From Phycisphaerales bacterium (lineage in GTDB: Bacteria; Planctomycetota; Phycisphaerae; Phycisphaerales; SM1A02): a DNA stretch of 64,000 nt. A program made the position numbers and the translations under genes. The stretch is from contig JAKVBX010000015.1 in the NCBI GenBank assembly GCA_022446795.1, positions 84,855 to 148,854 of the forward strand, written 5' to 3'. Positions 43,996 through 53,138 of this stretch are shown here, piece by piece (within the stretch, counting starts at the first letter, position 1; each line of letters begins with the position of its first letter). A model generated the notes under the pieces. That model made no database searches and was not told where the DNA came from. It saw only the letters and a list, made by a program, of their open reading frames with translations.

Positions 43996-44712
43996 ATGCG
44001 TCGTGCACCGATCATCCTGTTGGGGTTGGCCCTGTCCGGGTTGGCGTTGGGTATCCATGATGTTCCCGTCGAGGACATCGGTCCGCCCGTCCTCACGGAG
44101 GACCAGATCCGGGCCCGGATCATCGAGGACGTCAGCTTGCTTGGAACCGCGGAGTACTACTGCCACTGGAACCGCTTCCGGACCGGCGTGATGATGGCCT
44201 TCACGGATATGGCCATCGAAACCAGCAAGGTCGCCGAGACCATGCGCGAGTCGGCCCCCGGCGATGAGATCGTGGACGTGCTGCGTGAGTTCACGGAGGC
44301 CAAGTGGGACGATCTCGGCAGCCGGATCGGCCAGATGACCCTGACCAATGGGATCGATGACAGTGTCAACTGGGTGCAGTTCGCCCGCTCGGCAGGGGGG
44401 CAGATGATCCAGCGCATCCTGGCGGATGAGAACAACTGGCCGTACATGGGAACATTCTTCGCAGACCAGGCGGTGGCCATGGCACAGGCGGGGCAGGATC
44501 AGGTGTGGTCACGTTTCGGCGTCCGGGCCGGTGAGGCCATTGGTCGGGGCACCGAGGCGGAGTGGCTCCAGTGGGGCCGCCAGGTCGGCCTGCAGGCCAG
44601 GGCGCTCACCGATGAGCCGACGGTCGACTGGACGCTCTTTGGAACACGCGTGGCCGACCAGGCGATGTGGTTTGCGGCGGGGCTCGACAAGACACCCCCT
44701 GACCAGGACTGA
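43996..44712 (+). CDS. secreted protein of unknown function
   Basis: The 238-residue product starts at ATG 43996 with GGGAGG six bases upstream and an N-terminal signal peptide (MRRAPIILLGLALSGLALG). The mature part is helical with many Trp residues (WNRFRTGVMMAF, DDSVNWVQFARSAGG, TEAEWLQWGRQVGL, PTVDWTLFGTRVADQAMWF). There may be a repeated ~30-residue unit with W..FG/GR, but I recognise no family. It follows der by 65 bp. Confidence 0.7.
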   Translation: MRRAPIILLGLALSGLALGIHDVPVEDIGPPVLTEDQIRARIIEDVSLLGTAEYYCHWNRFRTGVMMAFTDMAIETSKVAETMRESAPGDEIVDVLREFTEAKWDDLGSRIGQMTLTNGIDDSVNWVQFARSAGGQMIQRILADENNWPYMGTFFADQAVAMAQAGQDQVWSRFGVRAGEAIGRGTEAEWLQWGRQVGLQARALTDEPTVDWTLFGTRVADQAMWFAAGLDKTPPDQD

Positions 44713-44771
44713 GTTTCAAGCACCGGGCATCGTGGGCCAGCTTCGGGAAATCGGCGTGGGGTCGACGGTCG

Positions 44772-47423
44772 CTAGCAGTTGTTCCAGGCGGCCAGCACGA
44801 CCAGGATGTCATCGACGTTGGTCTGGCCGTCGCCATTGACGTCACCATCGGGGGTTTCCCAGGCGGCGAGAATCTGCAGCACGTCATTGACGTCGATCGT
44901 TCCGTCACCGGTGATGTCGCCGGGGCAGGAACAGGAATCGGGGATCCCGTTCCCATCGAGGTCATCTTCCGTGCCATCAGCGATGTCGCAGGAGTCCGGG
45001 ATGAGATTCCCGTTGCAATCGATATCGGCATTGGGCATGAAGTCGAATCCCGTGGCTTCGTCCAGGAGTTGAGACAGCACGTAGAAGCGTCGCTTGAACA
45101 GGCCCGTGGCCTCGTCATAGACCTGGATCGACGTATTGCCCTCCGCGGTCGCGACGTAGACATCACCATCGGGGGCCAGCCGCAGGGTGCGTGGCGCCTG
45201 GAGTCCCCAGTATCCACTGGCCAGTCCACCGCGATCCCACGGACCCAGCGGCGTCCCGTCGGTCATGTCGTACTCGAGGATGGAGTTGGTGAGCGTGCTG
45301 CTGACGAGCAGCGTGCCACTCGGCCGCACCAGCAGGCCGTGAGCGCCGCCGATGTTGACCGGATCCGTCACGACGATTCGCTGGAAGGCGCCGGTCTCCT
45401 CGGCGAACTCGAAGACCTGGCCATTGTCCGTACCCACCAGCAGTTGTCCAGCGGCGGTGAAGAGCAGGCCCCGGGCATCGGCCAGTCCGCCACTCCCGGG
45501 ACTGACGTGGACCGAGTCGAAACTGCCGCTTGATCCGTCATAGGCCAGGACCTGGTTGTCGGTCGCGACATAGAAGCGGGAATCGGGGCCCCAGGTCATG
45601 CCGCGAGGCGCCACGAGACCGCCCGCGCCCGGCGTGATGAAGTCGCCGATGACCGTTCCGCTCAGGGGATCGATTTCAACAACGCGATCATCGTTCAGGT
45701 CAGCCATCATGATCCGGCCATCCGGGGAGATCACCAGTTCACCGGTCTCGTCGACGACCCCCGATGCACTGGAGGTCATCGGTACGCCGCTGAACGGGTG
45801 GAATGACTTGGCGATGCCGTCCGCGTTGCCGGCGATCCAGATGGTGGATCGCCCCATCATCTGCTCAAGGTCGGGGACACCGTCTCCATCGCAGTCCTCG
45901 CAGTCATCCAACTCCGCGTTCCGGTTGATGTCCAGGCTCATGTCGGCCTGGATCTCGGTGTAGTCGGACACGCCATCTTCATTGCAGTCCTGCTCGCATT
46001 CATCCGGGATGAAGTTCCCGAATTCATCCAGGCTCGTTCCGGAATCGATGTCCAGGTCATCGGGGAGCCCATTGCCGTTGCAATCGGGTTCGCATTCGTC
46101 GGGACGACCATCGGCGTCGGCATCGTTGCTCGTTCCCGCGTCGATGTCCTCGGGATCAAGTACCCCGTTGGCATTGCAATCCTGGCAGTCATCGGGGATA
46201 TCATCACCGTTGGCGTCGTCGCTCATGCCCAGGGCGATGTCCAGGACGTCATCGATGTCATTGTCATTGCAGTCGACGAAGAGACAGGAGGCATCGGAGA
46301 GGTGTTCCCGCATCTTCTCGCTGGTATAGGAATGGAATCGCATGTCGACGTTGGAGCCGCCACCCGTGGTGGTGTGGCAGTAGCTCATGATCGAGCCGCG
46401 CTGGGTCTCGCCGAAGGCGCAGCTGTCCAGGCCGTAGTCATGCGTATGGCCCGTTCCGCAGTTGTGACCCAGTTCATGCGCCGACACGGTGATGTCCCAG
46501 TTGCCGAAGCTCGGTTGAGTCGGGCTGGTGAATCGCCCCAGGATGTAGCCCGAGACCGAGTAGCCGAAGCCGCCGCAGGTGGCACTGAGCCACGCGACAC
46601 CGCCATAGGGCAGGTTGGTCCGTCCCGTGAGGAACTGGGCCAGGTCCCGGTTGACGTCGGACATGTTCGTGTTCCAGTACTCCCGGAACGGGGAGAGGGG
46701 ATCGTCCTCGTTGAACAGGTCGTCCTCGGTATCCCAGAGTCGGGCGAATGTCAGGTTGATGTCGAGATTGACATCGCGGTCGTAGATGGCCGCCACGGCG
46801 CCGTACAGCGCGACGATGTAGTCGGAGGCGTCCTCCAGGTCGCCCAGGAACAGTTCGGCGTATTCCCAGTCCGTCTCGATGGCCAGTTCCAATGAGAGGC
46901 GTTCATCGGAGGTGACACCGCGGGTGCCATGCCGATGCTCACCGATCGTTCGGCAGACCGGAACACCCAGTGGAGGCAATGCGCCCTGGGCCTGTCGAGT
47001 CCAGCCGAGTCGATCGTCATCAAGGTGACCCAGGAGCATGGTTCCGCTGCCATCGCCACGATCACACACCCCCCAGGCGGTGTCCGTGCCGAGGGCCAGG
47101 TAGACGCTGGAGTCTGGAAGACCGTCGAGGTGTCCGCGAAGCAGCACGGGCCATGGTCGCGTTCGTGACAGCGGCCGGTTCGAGGCGCCGACAACGAAAC
47201 GCGTTCGCTCGTCGACGACGTGGAAGGGCTCCACCGTGAGGTCAGCCTGCTCGCCATCGAGCAGGGGCACATTGCGGATGACGACCGGCTTGGAATCGTC
47301 GCGCAGCGTGGCGATGACTCCCGGGTCGAGTTCCAGTCCACCGGCCCCGGCAACGAGTGGTGATGGTCGGGAAGCGGCGGCAGGGGTGGCGCACAGCATC
47401 AGGGCGAGGGCCAACGGCAGCAT
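44772..47423 (-). CDS. secreted metzincin (M12B/reprolysin-like) protease with calcium repeats, beta-propeller-like region and dockerin tail
   Basis: The 883-residue product has a signal peptide (MLPLALALMLCATPAAAS) and a propeptide-like region. The catalytic site HELGHNCGTGH (zinc His316, His320, His326; Glu317) plus a Met-turn, IMSYCH near 346, mark a metzincin of the reprolysin/adamalysin type. Residues about 385-520 hold Asp/Asn-rich calcium loops like thrombospondin type 3 (DCNxNGxxDxxDI), with several Cys. Residues about 527-800 have NHL-like blade repeats (WGPDSRFYVATDNQVLAY, AAGQLLVGTDNGQVFEF). The last 60 residues carry two dockerin-like loops (ITGDGTIDVNDVLQIL, VNGDGQTNVDDILVVL). 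A secreted protease for large proteins is likely. Confidence 0.85.
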   Translation of the reverse strand: MLPLALALMLCATPAAASRPSPLVAGAGGLELDPGVIATLRDDSKPVVIRNVPLLDGEQADLTVEPFHVVDERTRFVVGASNRPLSRTRPWPVLLRGHLDGLPDSSVYLALGTDTAWGVCDRGDGSGTMLLGHLDDDRLGWTRQAQGALPPLGVPVCRTIGEHRHGTRGVTSDERLSLELAIETDWEYAELFLGDLEDASDYIVALYGAVAAIYDRDVNLDINLTFARLWDTEDDLFNEDDPLSPFREYWNTNMSDVNRDLAQFLTGRTNLPYGGVAWLSATCGGFGYSVSGYILGRFTSPTQPSFGNWDITVSAHELGHNCGTGHTHDYGLDSCAFGETQRGSIMSYCHTTTGGGSNVDMRFHSYTSEKMREHLSDASCLFVDCNDNDIDDVLDIALGMSDDANGDDIPDDCQDCNANGVLDPEDIDAGTSNDADADGRPDECEPDCNGNGLPDDLDIDSGTSLDEFGNFIPDECEQDCNEDGVSDYTEIQADMSLDINRNAELDDCEDCDGDGVPDLEQMMGRSTIWIAGNADGIAKSFHPFSGVPMTSSASGVVDETGELVISPDGRIMMADLNDDRVVEIDPLSGTVIGDFITPGAGGLVAPRGMTWGPDSRFYVATDNQVLAYDGSSGSFDSVHVSPGSGGLADARGLLFTAAGQLLVGTDNGQVFEFAEETGAFQRIVVTDPVNIGGAHGLLVRPSGTLLVSSTLTNSILEYDMTDGTPLGPWDRGGLASGYWGLQAPRTLRLAPDGDVYVATAEGNTSIQVYDEATGLFKRRFYVLSQLLDEATGFDFMPNADIDCNGNLIPDSCDIADGTEDDLDGNGIPDSCSCPGDITGDGTIDVNDVLQILAAWETPDGDVNGDGQTNVDDILVVLAAWNNC

Positions 47424-47561
47424 GGGGAGAGTCTCCAGGGTCTTCCAAGCGGTCTCTTCATTGGAACACGAGTTTCCTGCCGAAACAAGCAGGAATCAGG
47501 ATTCCATGGAAGGATGAATGGGCCAGGCCCGGTCCCGGTGTCGGGATCACGTCCGGGCGTG

Positions 47562-48116
47562 TCAGAGCCCCAGCGGTTCCCGTTGGTCGCGCAGGGCGTC
47601 GATGCAGAACTGGATGTGTTCCGTGAGGTCACATTGCAGTTCTTCGACGCCCAGGGCGATGTCCTCTCGATTGACGGCTGCGGCGAAGTTGCTGGTCTTG
47701 AGCTTCTTCTTGACGCTCTTGGGCGTCAGGTCGGTGATGCCATCCGGGCGGACCCGGCAGCAGGCGACGATGAAGCCGGCCAGTTCATCGACGGCGAAGA
47801 GATGCCTGGCCATCGGGGTTGTCCGGGGGGTACCGGAATAGGTCGCGTGGCCCAGGATGGCATCGAGTATCTCCTCGTCGACATCGCCCCGCTCCCGGAG
47901 ATGGGCCAGGCCGACGAAGGGATGTTCCTCCTGGGTGGGGTGCCGTTCATAGTCGAAGTCGTGCAGGAGGCCGCAGGTGATCCACCGGTCCTTCTCGGAG
48001 GGCTCGACCTGGTCTGCGGCGGCACCCATGCAGGCGGCGACGCATTCCATGTGATGGCGAAGGGCGTCGCTGGTGACCCACTCATGCATCAAGGCTCGTG
48101 CGGTATCAGAGTCCAT
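47562..48116 (-). CDS. HD-domain hydrolase
   Basis: The 184-residue protein has MECVAACMGAAAD then CGLLHDFDYERHP (the paired His-Asp of the HD fold), with EEHPFVGLAHLRERG and DAILGHATYSG as further helices. It is the size of single-domain HD phosphohydrolases, which typically hydrolyse nucleotides or related phosphates; the substrate is unknown. No signal peptide, so cytoplasmic. Its ATG lies 60 bp from the divergent binding-protein gene. Confidence 0.82.
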   Translation of the reverse strand: MDSDTARALMHEWVTSDALRHHMECVAACMGAAADQVEPSEKDRWITCGLLHDFDYERHPTQEEHPFVGLAHLRERGDVDEEILDAILGHATYSGTPRTTPMARHLFAVDELAGFIVACCRVRPDGITDLTPKSVKKKLKTSNFAAAVNREDIALGVEELQCDLTEHIQFCIDALRDQREPLGL

Positions 48117-48175
48117 CGTGGCCAGTCTATCGCCAGAGCCCGAGGGCGGGGCGTCGTCCTGTTACCATCCGCACC

Positions 48176-49447
48176 ATGTTGAAGGGCATGACATGGGTTG
48201 CCCTGGGGGTGATGCTCCTGGCGATGCTGGTGGGCTGCGATCGCGAGCAGTCATCATCATCGACGTCACGCATTGATTCCATCAAGGTCGGGGTCCTTCA
48301 TTCCCGGACCGGCACACTGGCGATCAGCGAGACCGCGGTGATTGATGCGACGATCCTTGCGATCGAGGACATCAATGAGCGAGGCGGTGTGCTGGGCCGA
48401 CCCGTGCAACCGATCGTCGTGGACGGCAGTTCGGACGAGACGGTCTTCGCCCGAATGGCGGGTCGGTTGCTGGACCAGGATGGCGTGTCGGTCATCTTCG
48501 GATGCTGGACCTCCGCCTCCCGCAAGGCGGTGCAACCGATCATCGAGTCCCGCGACGGCCTGCTCTTCTATCCCGTGCAGTACGAGGGTCTCGAGCAGTC
48601 GCCCAACATCGTGTATCTGGGATCCGCGCCGAATCAGCAGATCCTTCCCGCCGTGGACTGGGCGATAGACACGCTGGGTGCCAGGCGATTTCTGCTTGTT
48701 GGATCGGACTATGTCTTCCCGCGAGCGGCCAACGCGATCATTGCGGATCACGTGGCGGAACGTGGTGGTGAGATCGTGGGTGAGGCGTACGTGGGACTCG
48801 GGAGCATGACGGTCGACCGGCTCGTGGACCAGGTTGCAGAGACCCAGCCGGACGTCATCCTGAACACGATCAATGGTGACACCAACATCGCGTTCTTCCA
48901 GGCGCTTCGGGATGCGGGCGTGACGTCCACCGACATTCCCACGATCTCGTTCTCGATCGGTGAACCGGAACTCCGGAGCATGTCGTCGAGTCTCGTGGCC
49001 GGTGACTATGCCGCCTGGAACTACTTCCAGAGCATTCCCGGGCCGGACAACCTGGCGTTCGTCAGGAAGTTCGGTGGGCGGTATCACCCGCGGCGGGTTC
49101 TCAGTGACCCCATGCAGTCCGCGTGGAATGCCGTGCACCTCTGGGCCGAGGCGGCGGAGCGGGCGGGGTCGACGAATCCCCGCGATGTTCGAGCGAAGTT
49201 GCAGGAGATCCGGTTCCAGGCACCCGAGGGCGACATCCGGATTGATGAGGACAACCAGCACACGTGGATGAAGACACGCATTGGTCGGATCACCCCGGCT
49301 CGGTTCTTCGACATCGTGTGGGAGTCGGACGAACCGGTCCGTCCCATGCCGTATCCGCCCAGTCGAACCAAGGAGGAGTGGGACACCTTCCTGGATGATC
49401 TGCATACCTCCTGGGGAGGCCGGTGGTCGAACCCAGAACCGCAATGA
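48176..49447 (+). CDS. urtA: UrtA-like urea/amide substrate-binding lipoprotein
   Basis: The 423-residue product starts with a lipoprotein signal (lipobox LVGC) at ATG 48176. The mature part is a type 1 periplasmic binding fold with IKVGVLHSRTGTLAISE, VIFGCWTSASRKAVQPIIES and LLFYPVQYEGLEQSPNIVYL, the UrtA/AmiC/FmdD signature; these bind urea or short amides. No urtBCDE transporter genes follow. Instead its stop overlaps the start of a chemoreceptor gene (ATGA), suggesting it feeds a sensor rather than, or as well as, a transporter. True ligand is inferred from the family only. Confidence 0.85.
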   Translation: MLKGMTWVALGVMLLAMLVGCDREQSSSSTSRIDSIKVGVLHSRTGTLAISETAVIDATILAIEDINERGGVLGRPVQPIVVDGSSDETVFARMAGRLLDQDGVSVIFGCWTSASRKAVQPIIESRDGLLFYPVQYEGLEQSPNIVYLGSAPNQQILPAVDWAIDTLGARRFLLVGSDYVFPRAANAIIADHVAERGGEIVGEAYVGLGSMTVDRLVDQVAETQPDVILNTINGDTNIAFFQALRDAGVTSTDIPTISFSIGEPELRSMSSSLVAGDYAAWNYFQSIPGPDNLAFVRKFGGRYHPRRVLSDPMQSAWNAVHLWAEAAERAGSTNPRDVRAKLQEIRFQAPEGDIRIDEDNQHTWMKTRIGRITPARFFDIVWESDEPVRPMPYPPSRTKEEWDTFLDDLHTSWGGRWSNPEPQ

Positions 49448-51531
49448 TGGATCAGAACGAACCAACCCGTGATGACCGTGTCCCGCGCCTGCGGGGCCTT
49501 CTGGCTCGCATCCTCCTGGCGGGTGTGTTGCCGACAGTGCTGGTCATCGCCGGCCTGGTCTGGCTCGAGGCACGGCACGAATACGATGCCCTCCAGCGAG
49601 CCAGCCTGGAGGCGCTCCAGGCTCGAGCGGACCTGCTGGCCAAGAGCATCCAGGATGTCAACGAGAGTGCCCGCGAGAGCGTGCTGGCGATGGCCGATGC
49701 GCAGGCCGCGGGCATGGTTGATCACACCATGATGTCCATTGACTTCTCGCGTTCCATCCTGGAGCGTGAGGCCGATGTGACGGCGGTCTACCTGGCTTTC
49801 GAAGAAGGACAGCACGCTTCAGATGATGCCGTTGACCTGCCCGATGAGGCATTGACGGTAGAGGAACGAGTCGCGCCATATTGGTTCATTGATCCGGACC
49901 TCGGCGACACCATCCAACTTCGACCAGCCACGGAACTGGATACCGGCGAGTACTACGCCGTTCCCAAGGCGAGGTGGGCGGCATCGGGTGACCGGAGCAT
50001 GTCCATCAGCGAGCCCTACCTGAATGATGGGCGGCTGCAGATCGACATGTCGGCGCCGATCATCGTGGGTGGTCAGTTCATCGGCGTGGCTGGTGTTGGG
50101 CGGGCGTTGGCGGACCAGGAGACGCAGATCCGGGATTTCCTCGAGGACAGTGAAGATGCCGTCTTCCTGCTGAGCCCGCAGGGCCGGTTCATTGCCACTT
50201 CGGAGGACGAGCAACGCCTTGACGACCGCGATGTCTCGGGCCTGCTCAAGACGCAGTCCGTGGAGTCCGCGGGCTATGGCCCGCTCTTTGGCCCGATGCT
50301 CTCGGGAGTCCAGGTCGAGGTGCTGCTGGCGGAAGACCCGTCCGATGGTGAGCGGTACTTCTATGCCGCGTCCGGTATCGCGACCGGTGACTGGCTGGTC
50401 ATCGTCCGCCGCAGTCGCGCTTCCGTGCTGGAGCCGATCCTGGCCTACATCATGGAGAGCGTTGTGCTGGCCGTGATCGGCATCATCGCGGTGATCCTGT
50501 TCCTGGGTAGCCTGGCGATATCGGTTTCCCGTCGCGTGCGTCGGGCCGTCGATCGTGCCAGCCGTGTGGCGGAGGGTGATCTGCGTGCCGGATCCGATGT
50601 CGCGACCGGATCCGACGAGACCGGGGTTCTGTTGCGGGTCATGGACCGCATGGGTGAGCGGCTGCGTGGCATGGTGGGATACCTGATCCGGTCCGGTGAG
50701 GCGGTCGAGCAGACTGCGGGTGTGCTGTCCCAATCCAGTCACGAGCAGATGGAAGTGGCGACATCCCTGGGCAACTCAACAATGCGCATCGGCGAAGCGG
50801 TGGATCGAATCACCACGACCTCCAGCGAGTTGAGCGATACCGTCGCGTCCGTGACGGACGCAGCGGATCAGACCTCGGCCCTGGCGACGGATGGTCGCAA
50901 CGAACTGGAAGACATGCAGTCCGCGATGAAGCGACTGGAGGCGGCCACCGAGTCCATCGCCACACGGCTCCAGGTCATCAACGAGCGAGCTGCTGGAATC
51001 ACGGGGATCGTCTCAACCATCACCTCCGTCGCCGACCAGACGAACCTGCTTTCGGTCAATGCCTCCATCGAGGCGGAGAAGGCTGGCGAAGCGGGACGCG
51101 GTTTCCTGGTGGTGGCCCGGGAGATCCGCCGACTGGCAGATCGCTCAGCATCGGCCACGCTGGAGATCGAATCGAGCGTGAAGGAAGTCGAGACGGCCAT
51201 CGGCGAAGGTGTTCGTGAGATGAGTCGGTTCTCGGCGGAGGTCGGTCGAATCGTCACTGACGTCACGGGCGTATCCGAGGCCATGGGGGCGATCATCGAG
51301 CAGGTCGCGGTGAGCACGAGTCGATTTCACACCCTTCGCGACGGGGTCCTTTCCCAGGCCCAGGGGGCCGAGGCGATCGCGGACTCCATGGGGGACCTGC
51401 GAAGCGGATCGGACCGGACGATCCGGACCACGGAGGCCCTTGTCCAGGCCTCAGAGGACCTCCGACAGGCGGTGGAGGACCTTGGCGGGATCGTTTCCTC
51501 GTTCCAACTGGATGACGAGCCGGCGGGATGA
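49444..51531 (+). CDS. methyl-accepting chemotaxis protein with WspA-like signalling tip
   Basis: The 695-residue receptor overlaps the upstream binding-protein gene by four bases. Membrane segments at about 20-40 and 340-365 bracket a ~300-residue periplasmic sensor with no clear family (possibly dCache). A HAMP domain (VRRAVDRASRVAEGDLRAG) follows, then the long cytoplasmic coiled coil. The signalling tip reads DQTNLLSVNASIEAEKAGE, with VVAREIRRLADRS after it. EAEKAGE instead of EAARAGE, and REIRRLAD, are features of WspA-type receptors acting on cyclic di-GMP pathways. No CheA/CheW or Wsp genes are in the window. Confidence 0.85.
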   Translation: MMDQNEPTRDDRVPRLRGLLARILLAGVLPTVLVIAGLVWLEARHEYDALQRASLEALQARADLLAKSIQDVNESARESVLAMADAQAAGMVDHTMMSIDFSRSILEREADVTAVYLAFEEGQHASDDAVDLPDEALTVEERVAPYWFIDPDLGDTIQLRPATELDTGEYYAVPKARWAASGDRSMSISEPYLNDGRLQIDMSAPIIVGGQFIGVAGVGRALADQETQIRDFLEDSEDAVFLLSPQGRFIATSEDEQRLDDRDVSGLLKTQSVESAGYGPLFGPMLSGVQVEVLLAEDPSDGERYFYAASGIATGDWLVIVRRSRASVLEPILAYIMESVVLAVIGIIAVILFLGSLAISVSRRVRRAVDRASRVAEGDLRAGSDVATGSDETGVLLRVMDRMGERLRGMVGYLIRSGEAVEQTAGVLSQSSHEQMEVATSLGNSTMRIGEAVDRITTTSSELSDTVASVTDAADQTSALATDGRNELEDMQSAMKRLEAATESIATRLQVINERAAGITGIVSTITSVADQTNLLSVNASIEAEKAGEAGRGFLVVAREIRRLADRSASATLEIESSVKEVETAIGEGVREMSRFSAEVGRIVTDVTGVSEAMGAIIEQVAVSTSRFHTLRDGVLSQAQGAEAIADSMGDLRSGSDRTIRTTEALVQASEDLRQAVEDLGGIVSSFQLDDEPAG

Positions 51532-51712
51532 GCCCCGGGCTTTCCTGATCTGGCAGCGAGGGGCTCCTGCTACACTGGGTATTCGGATTTGCGTCACGGC
51601 CATCGCTCGGCCAGGTGAGCGTTGGTTCCTGAAAACCCCCCTGGCGACATCGTGAGCTGGTTTGGCGGCCGTCCTCTTGAGGCGGCTCGTCTTGGCGCAT
51701 CCGGGTTTCTTC

Positions 51713-53011
51713 ATGTCCATCGTCCCACTGCCTGTCTTTGAACAGGATGCCGATCCCTCCCGTCGTGAGGCCATGACGCTGGAGGAGCAGCACGCGGCGC
51801 TGGAGCCGCCCAAGACGATCGTGGTCCGGTTCGGTTCCATGAACCTGGTCGGGGAGTACCCCCAGACCGGTGGCATCAAGCCGGGTTGTGGCAGCAAGCT
51901 GGTGGCCCGGACCCATCGGGGCCTGGAACTGGTCGAGATGCTCACGACCACCTGCACCAATGCCGGATGTGGCAAGTCGATTTCCCGCCAGCAGATGCTC
52001 GATTACATCGACGCTTCCGGTGGTCGGGACTTCCCCTTCTACACCCGGGGCAAGGTGCTGCGAGTCGCGACCGCGGAGGACCTGTCTCAGCAGACGACGC
52101 TGATGAGCCGGAAGCTGGAGTATCTCCAGAAGGCCCGGGAGATGGTCCAGTTCTACAACCTCGACATGAAGCTGGTCGAGGCGGAACCGATCCTCGGTGA
52201 AGAGGTCCTGACGTTCTATTACATGTCCGAGGATCGCATCGACTTCCGTGAGCTTGTCCGGGACATGGCGGCGGAATTCCGGACTCGGATCGAGATGCGA
52301 CAGGTCGGTTCCCGTGACGAGGCTCGGCTCGTGGCGGATTACGAGCGATGTGGCCAGCACTGCTGCTGCAAGAACTTCCTCAAGGTGCTCAAGCCCGTCT
52401 CGATGCGGTCGGCCAAGACGCAGAAGGCGACCCTTGATCCGCTGAAGATCTCCGGTCGATGCGGCCGACTGATGTGTTGCCTGCGATACGAGGACCAGAC
52501 CTACAAGGAACTGAAGTCCAACCTCCCGCATCGCAAGACCCGTGTCGGTACCGAGTACGGCGCCGGCCTGGTCATGGACTCGAAGATCCTGACTCAACTG
52601 GTCCTGGTCAAGTTGGAGCACAATGGCGAAGAGGTCGCCATTCCGCTCGAGGAGTTGATGGATCCGGAGACCTGCCCTCGACCCGAGGACCTGGAGGCGA
52701 AAGCCAGGGCCAAGGAAGAAGAGGCCCAGCGGATCCTCGACGAGACGCTGGCCCGGGCGAGAGGAACCGATACGTCCAAGGAAGGCGAGCCGGGCAAGAA
52801 GAAGCGTCGTCGACGCCGGCGACGCGGGAAGTCCGGCGGTACGCCAGAGGGAACGGCAGCACCGCAGGAGAAGAAGCCGCCCAAGGAGGCATCGGCCGAG
52901 GGCGATGGGAAGAAGAAGAAACGTCGCCGCCGCCGCCGTCGTCGTGGCCGCGGTGGAGGCGGAAGTGGGGGCGGCGGTGGGGGCGGCGAATCCGGTGGTG
53001 GCGACAGTTGA
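51713..53011 (+). CDS. PSP1/RicT-like protein with basic Gly-rich tail
   Basis: The 432-residue product has an N-terminal part with VVRFGSMNLVGEYPQ and a PSP1 core: TRGKVLRVATAEDL, MSRKLEYLQKAREMV, FYYMSEDRIDFRELVRDMA and RIEMRQVGSRDEARLVADYE, then ERCGQHCCCKNFLKVL and SGRCGRLMCCLRYE with the conserved Cys cluster. RicT of Bacillus is an iron-sulfur regulator of RNA processing (RNase Y complex). Beyond residue ~345 the tail is (K/R)-rich, then Arg clusters and Gly repeats (RGRGGGGSGGGGGGGE), likely to bind RNA. Start ATG 51713. Confidence 0.85.
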   Translation: MSIVPLPVFEQDADPSRREAMTLEEQHAALEPPKTIVVRFGSMNLVGEYPQTGGIKPGCGSKLVARTHRGLELVEMLTTTCTNAGCGKSISRQQMLDYIDASGGRDFPFYTRGKVLRVATAEDLSQQTTLMSRKLEYLQKAREMVQFYNLDMKLVEAEPILGEEVLTFYYMSEDRIDFRELVRDMAAEFRTRIEMRQVGSRDEARLVADYERCGQHCCCKNFLKVLKPVSMRSAKTQKATLDPLKISGRCGRLMCCLRYEDQTYKELKSNLPHRKTRVGTEYGAGLVMDSKILTQLVLVKLEHNGEEVAIPLEELMDPETCPRPEDLEAKARAKEEEAQRILDETLARARGTDTSKEGEPGKKKRRRRRRRGKSGGTPEGTAAPQEKKPPKEASAEGDGKKKKRRRRRRRRGRGGGGSGGGGGGGESGGGDS

Positions 53012-53138
53012 GTCACTGGCGGACGGCCGAATCGTGACCACGGGAGGTGTCGGGGGTATCCTCTTGTGTCGACCGTGACAGTCCCTGAATCGGCCCGAGG
53101 GTGGCATCATCGAATCCAGCCAGAGTGACAATCCAGGC

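Noticed and set aside
47474-47495. 7-bp hairpin TTCCTGC-GCAGGAA between the HD gene and the protease gene
   Set aside because: No T run on either strand and a loop of eight bases; too weak to call a terminator.
48266-49465. 399-codon minus-strand frame opposite the UrtA-like gene
   Set aside because: The plus-strand gene has a lipobox and family signatures; the opposite frame is Arg/His-rich without motifs.
52790-53011. repeat-like DNA with GGC/CGT runs
   Set aside because: It is the coding sequence of the Arg/Lys and Gly tail of the RicT-like protein, not a non-coding repeat.
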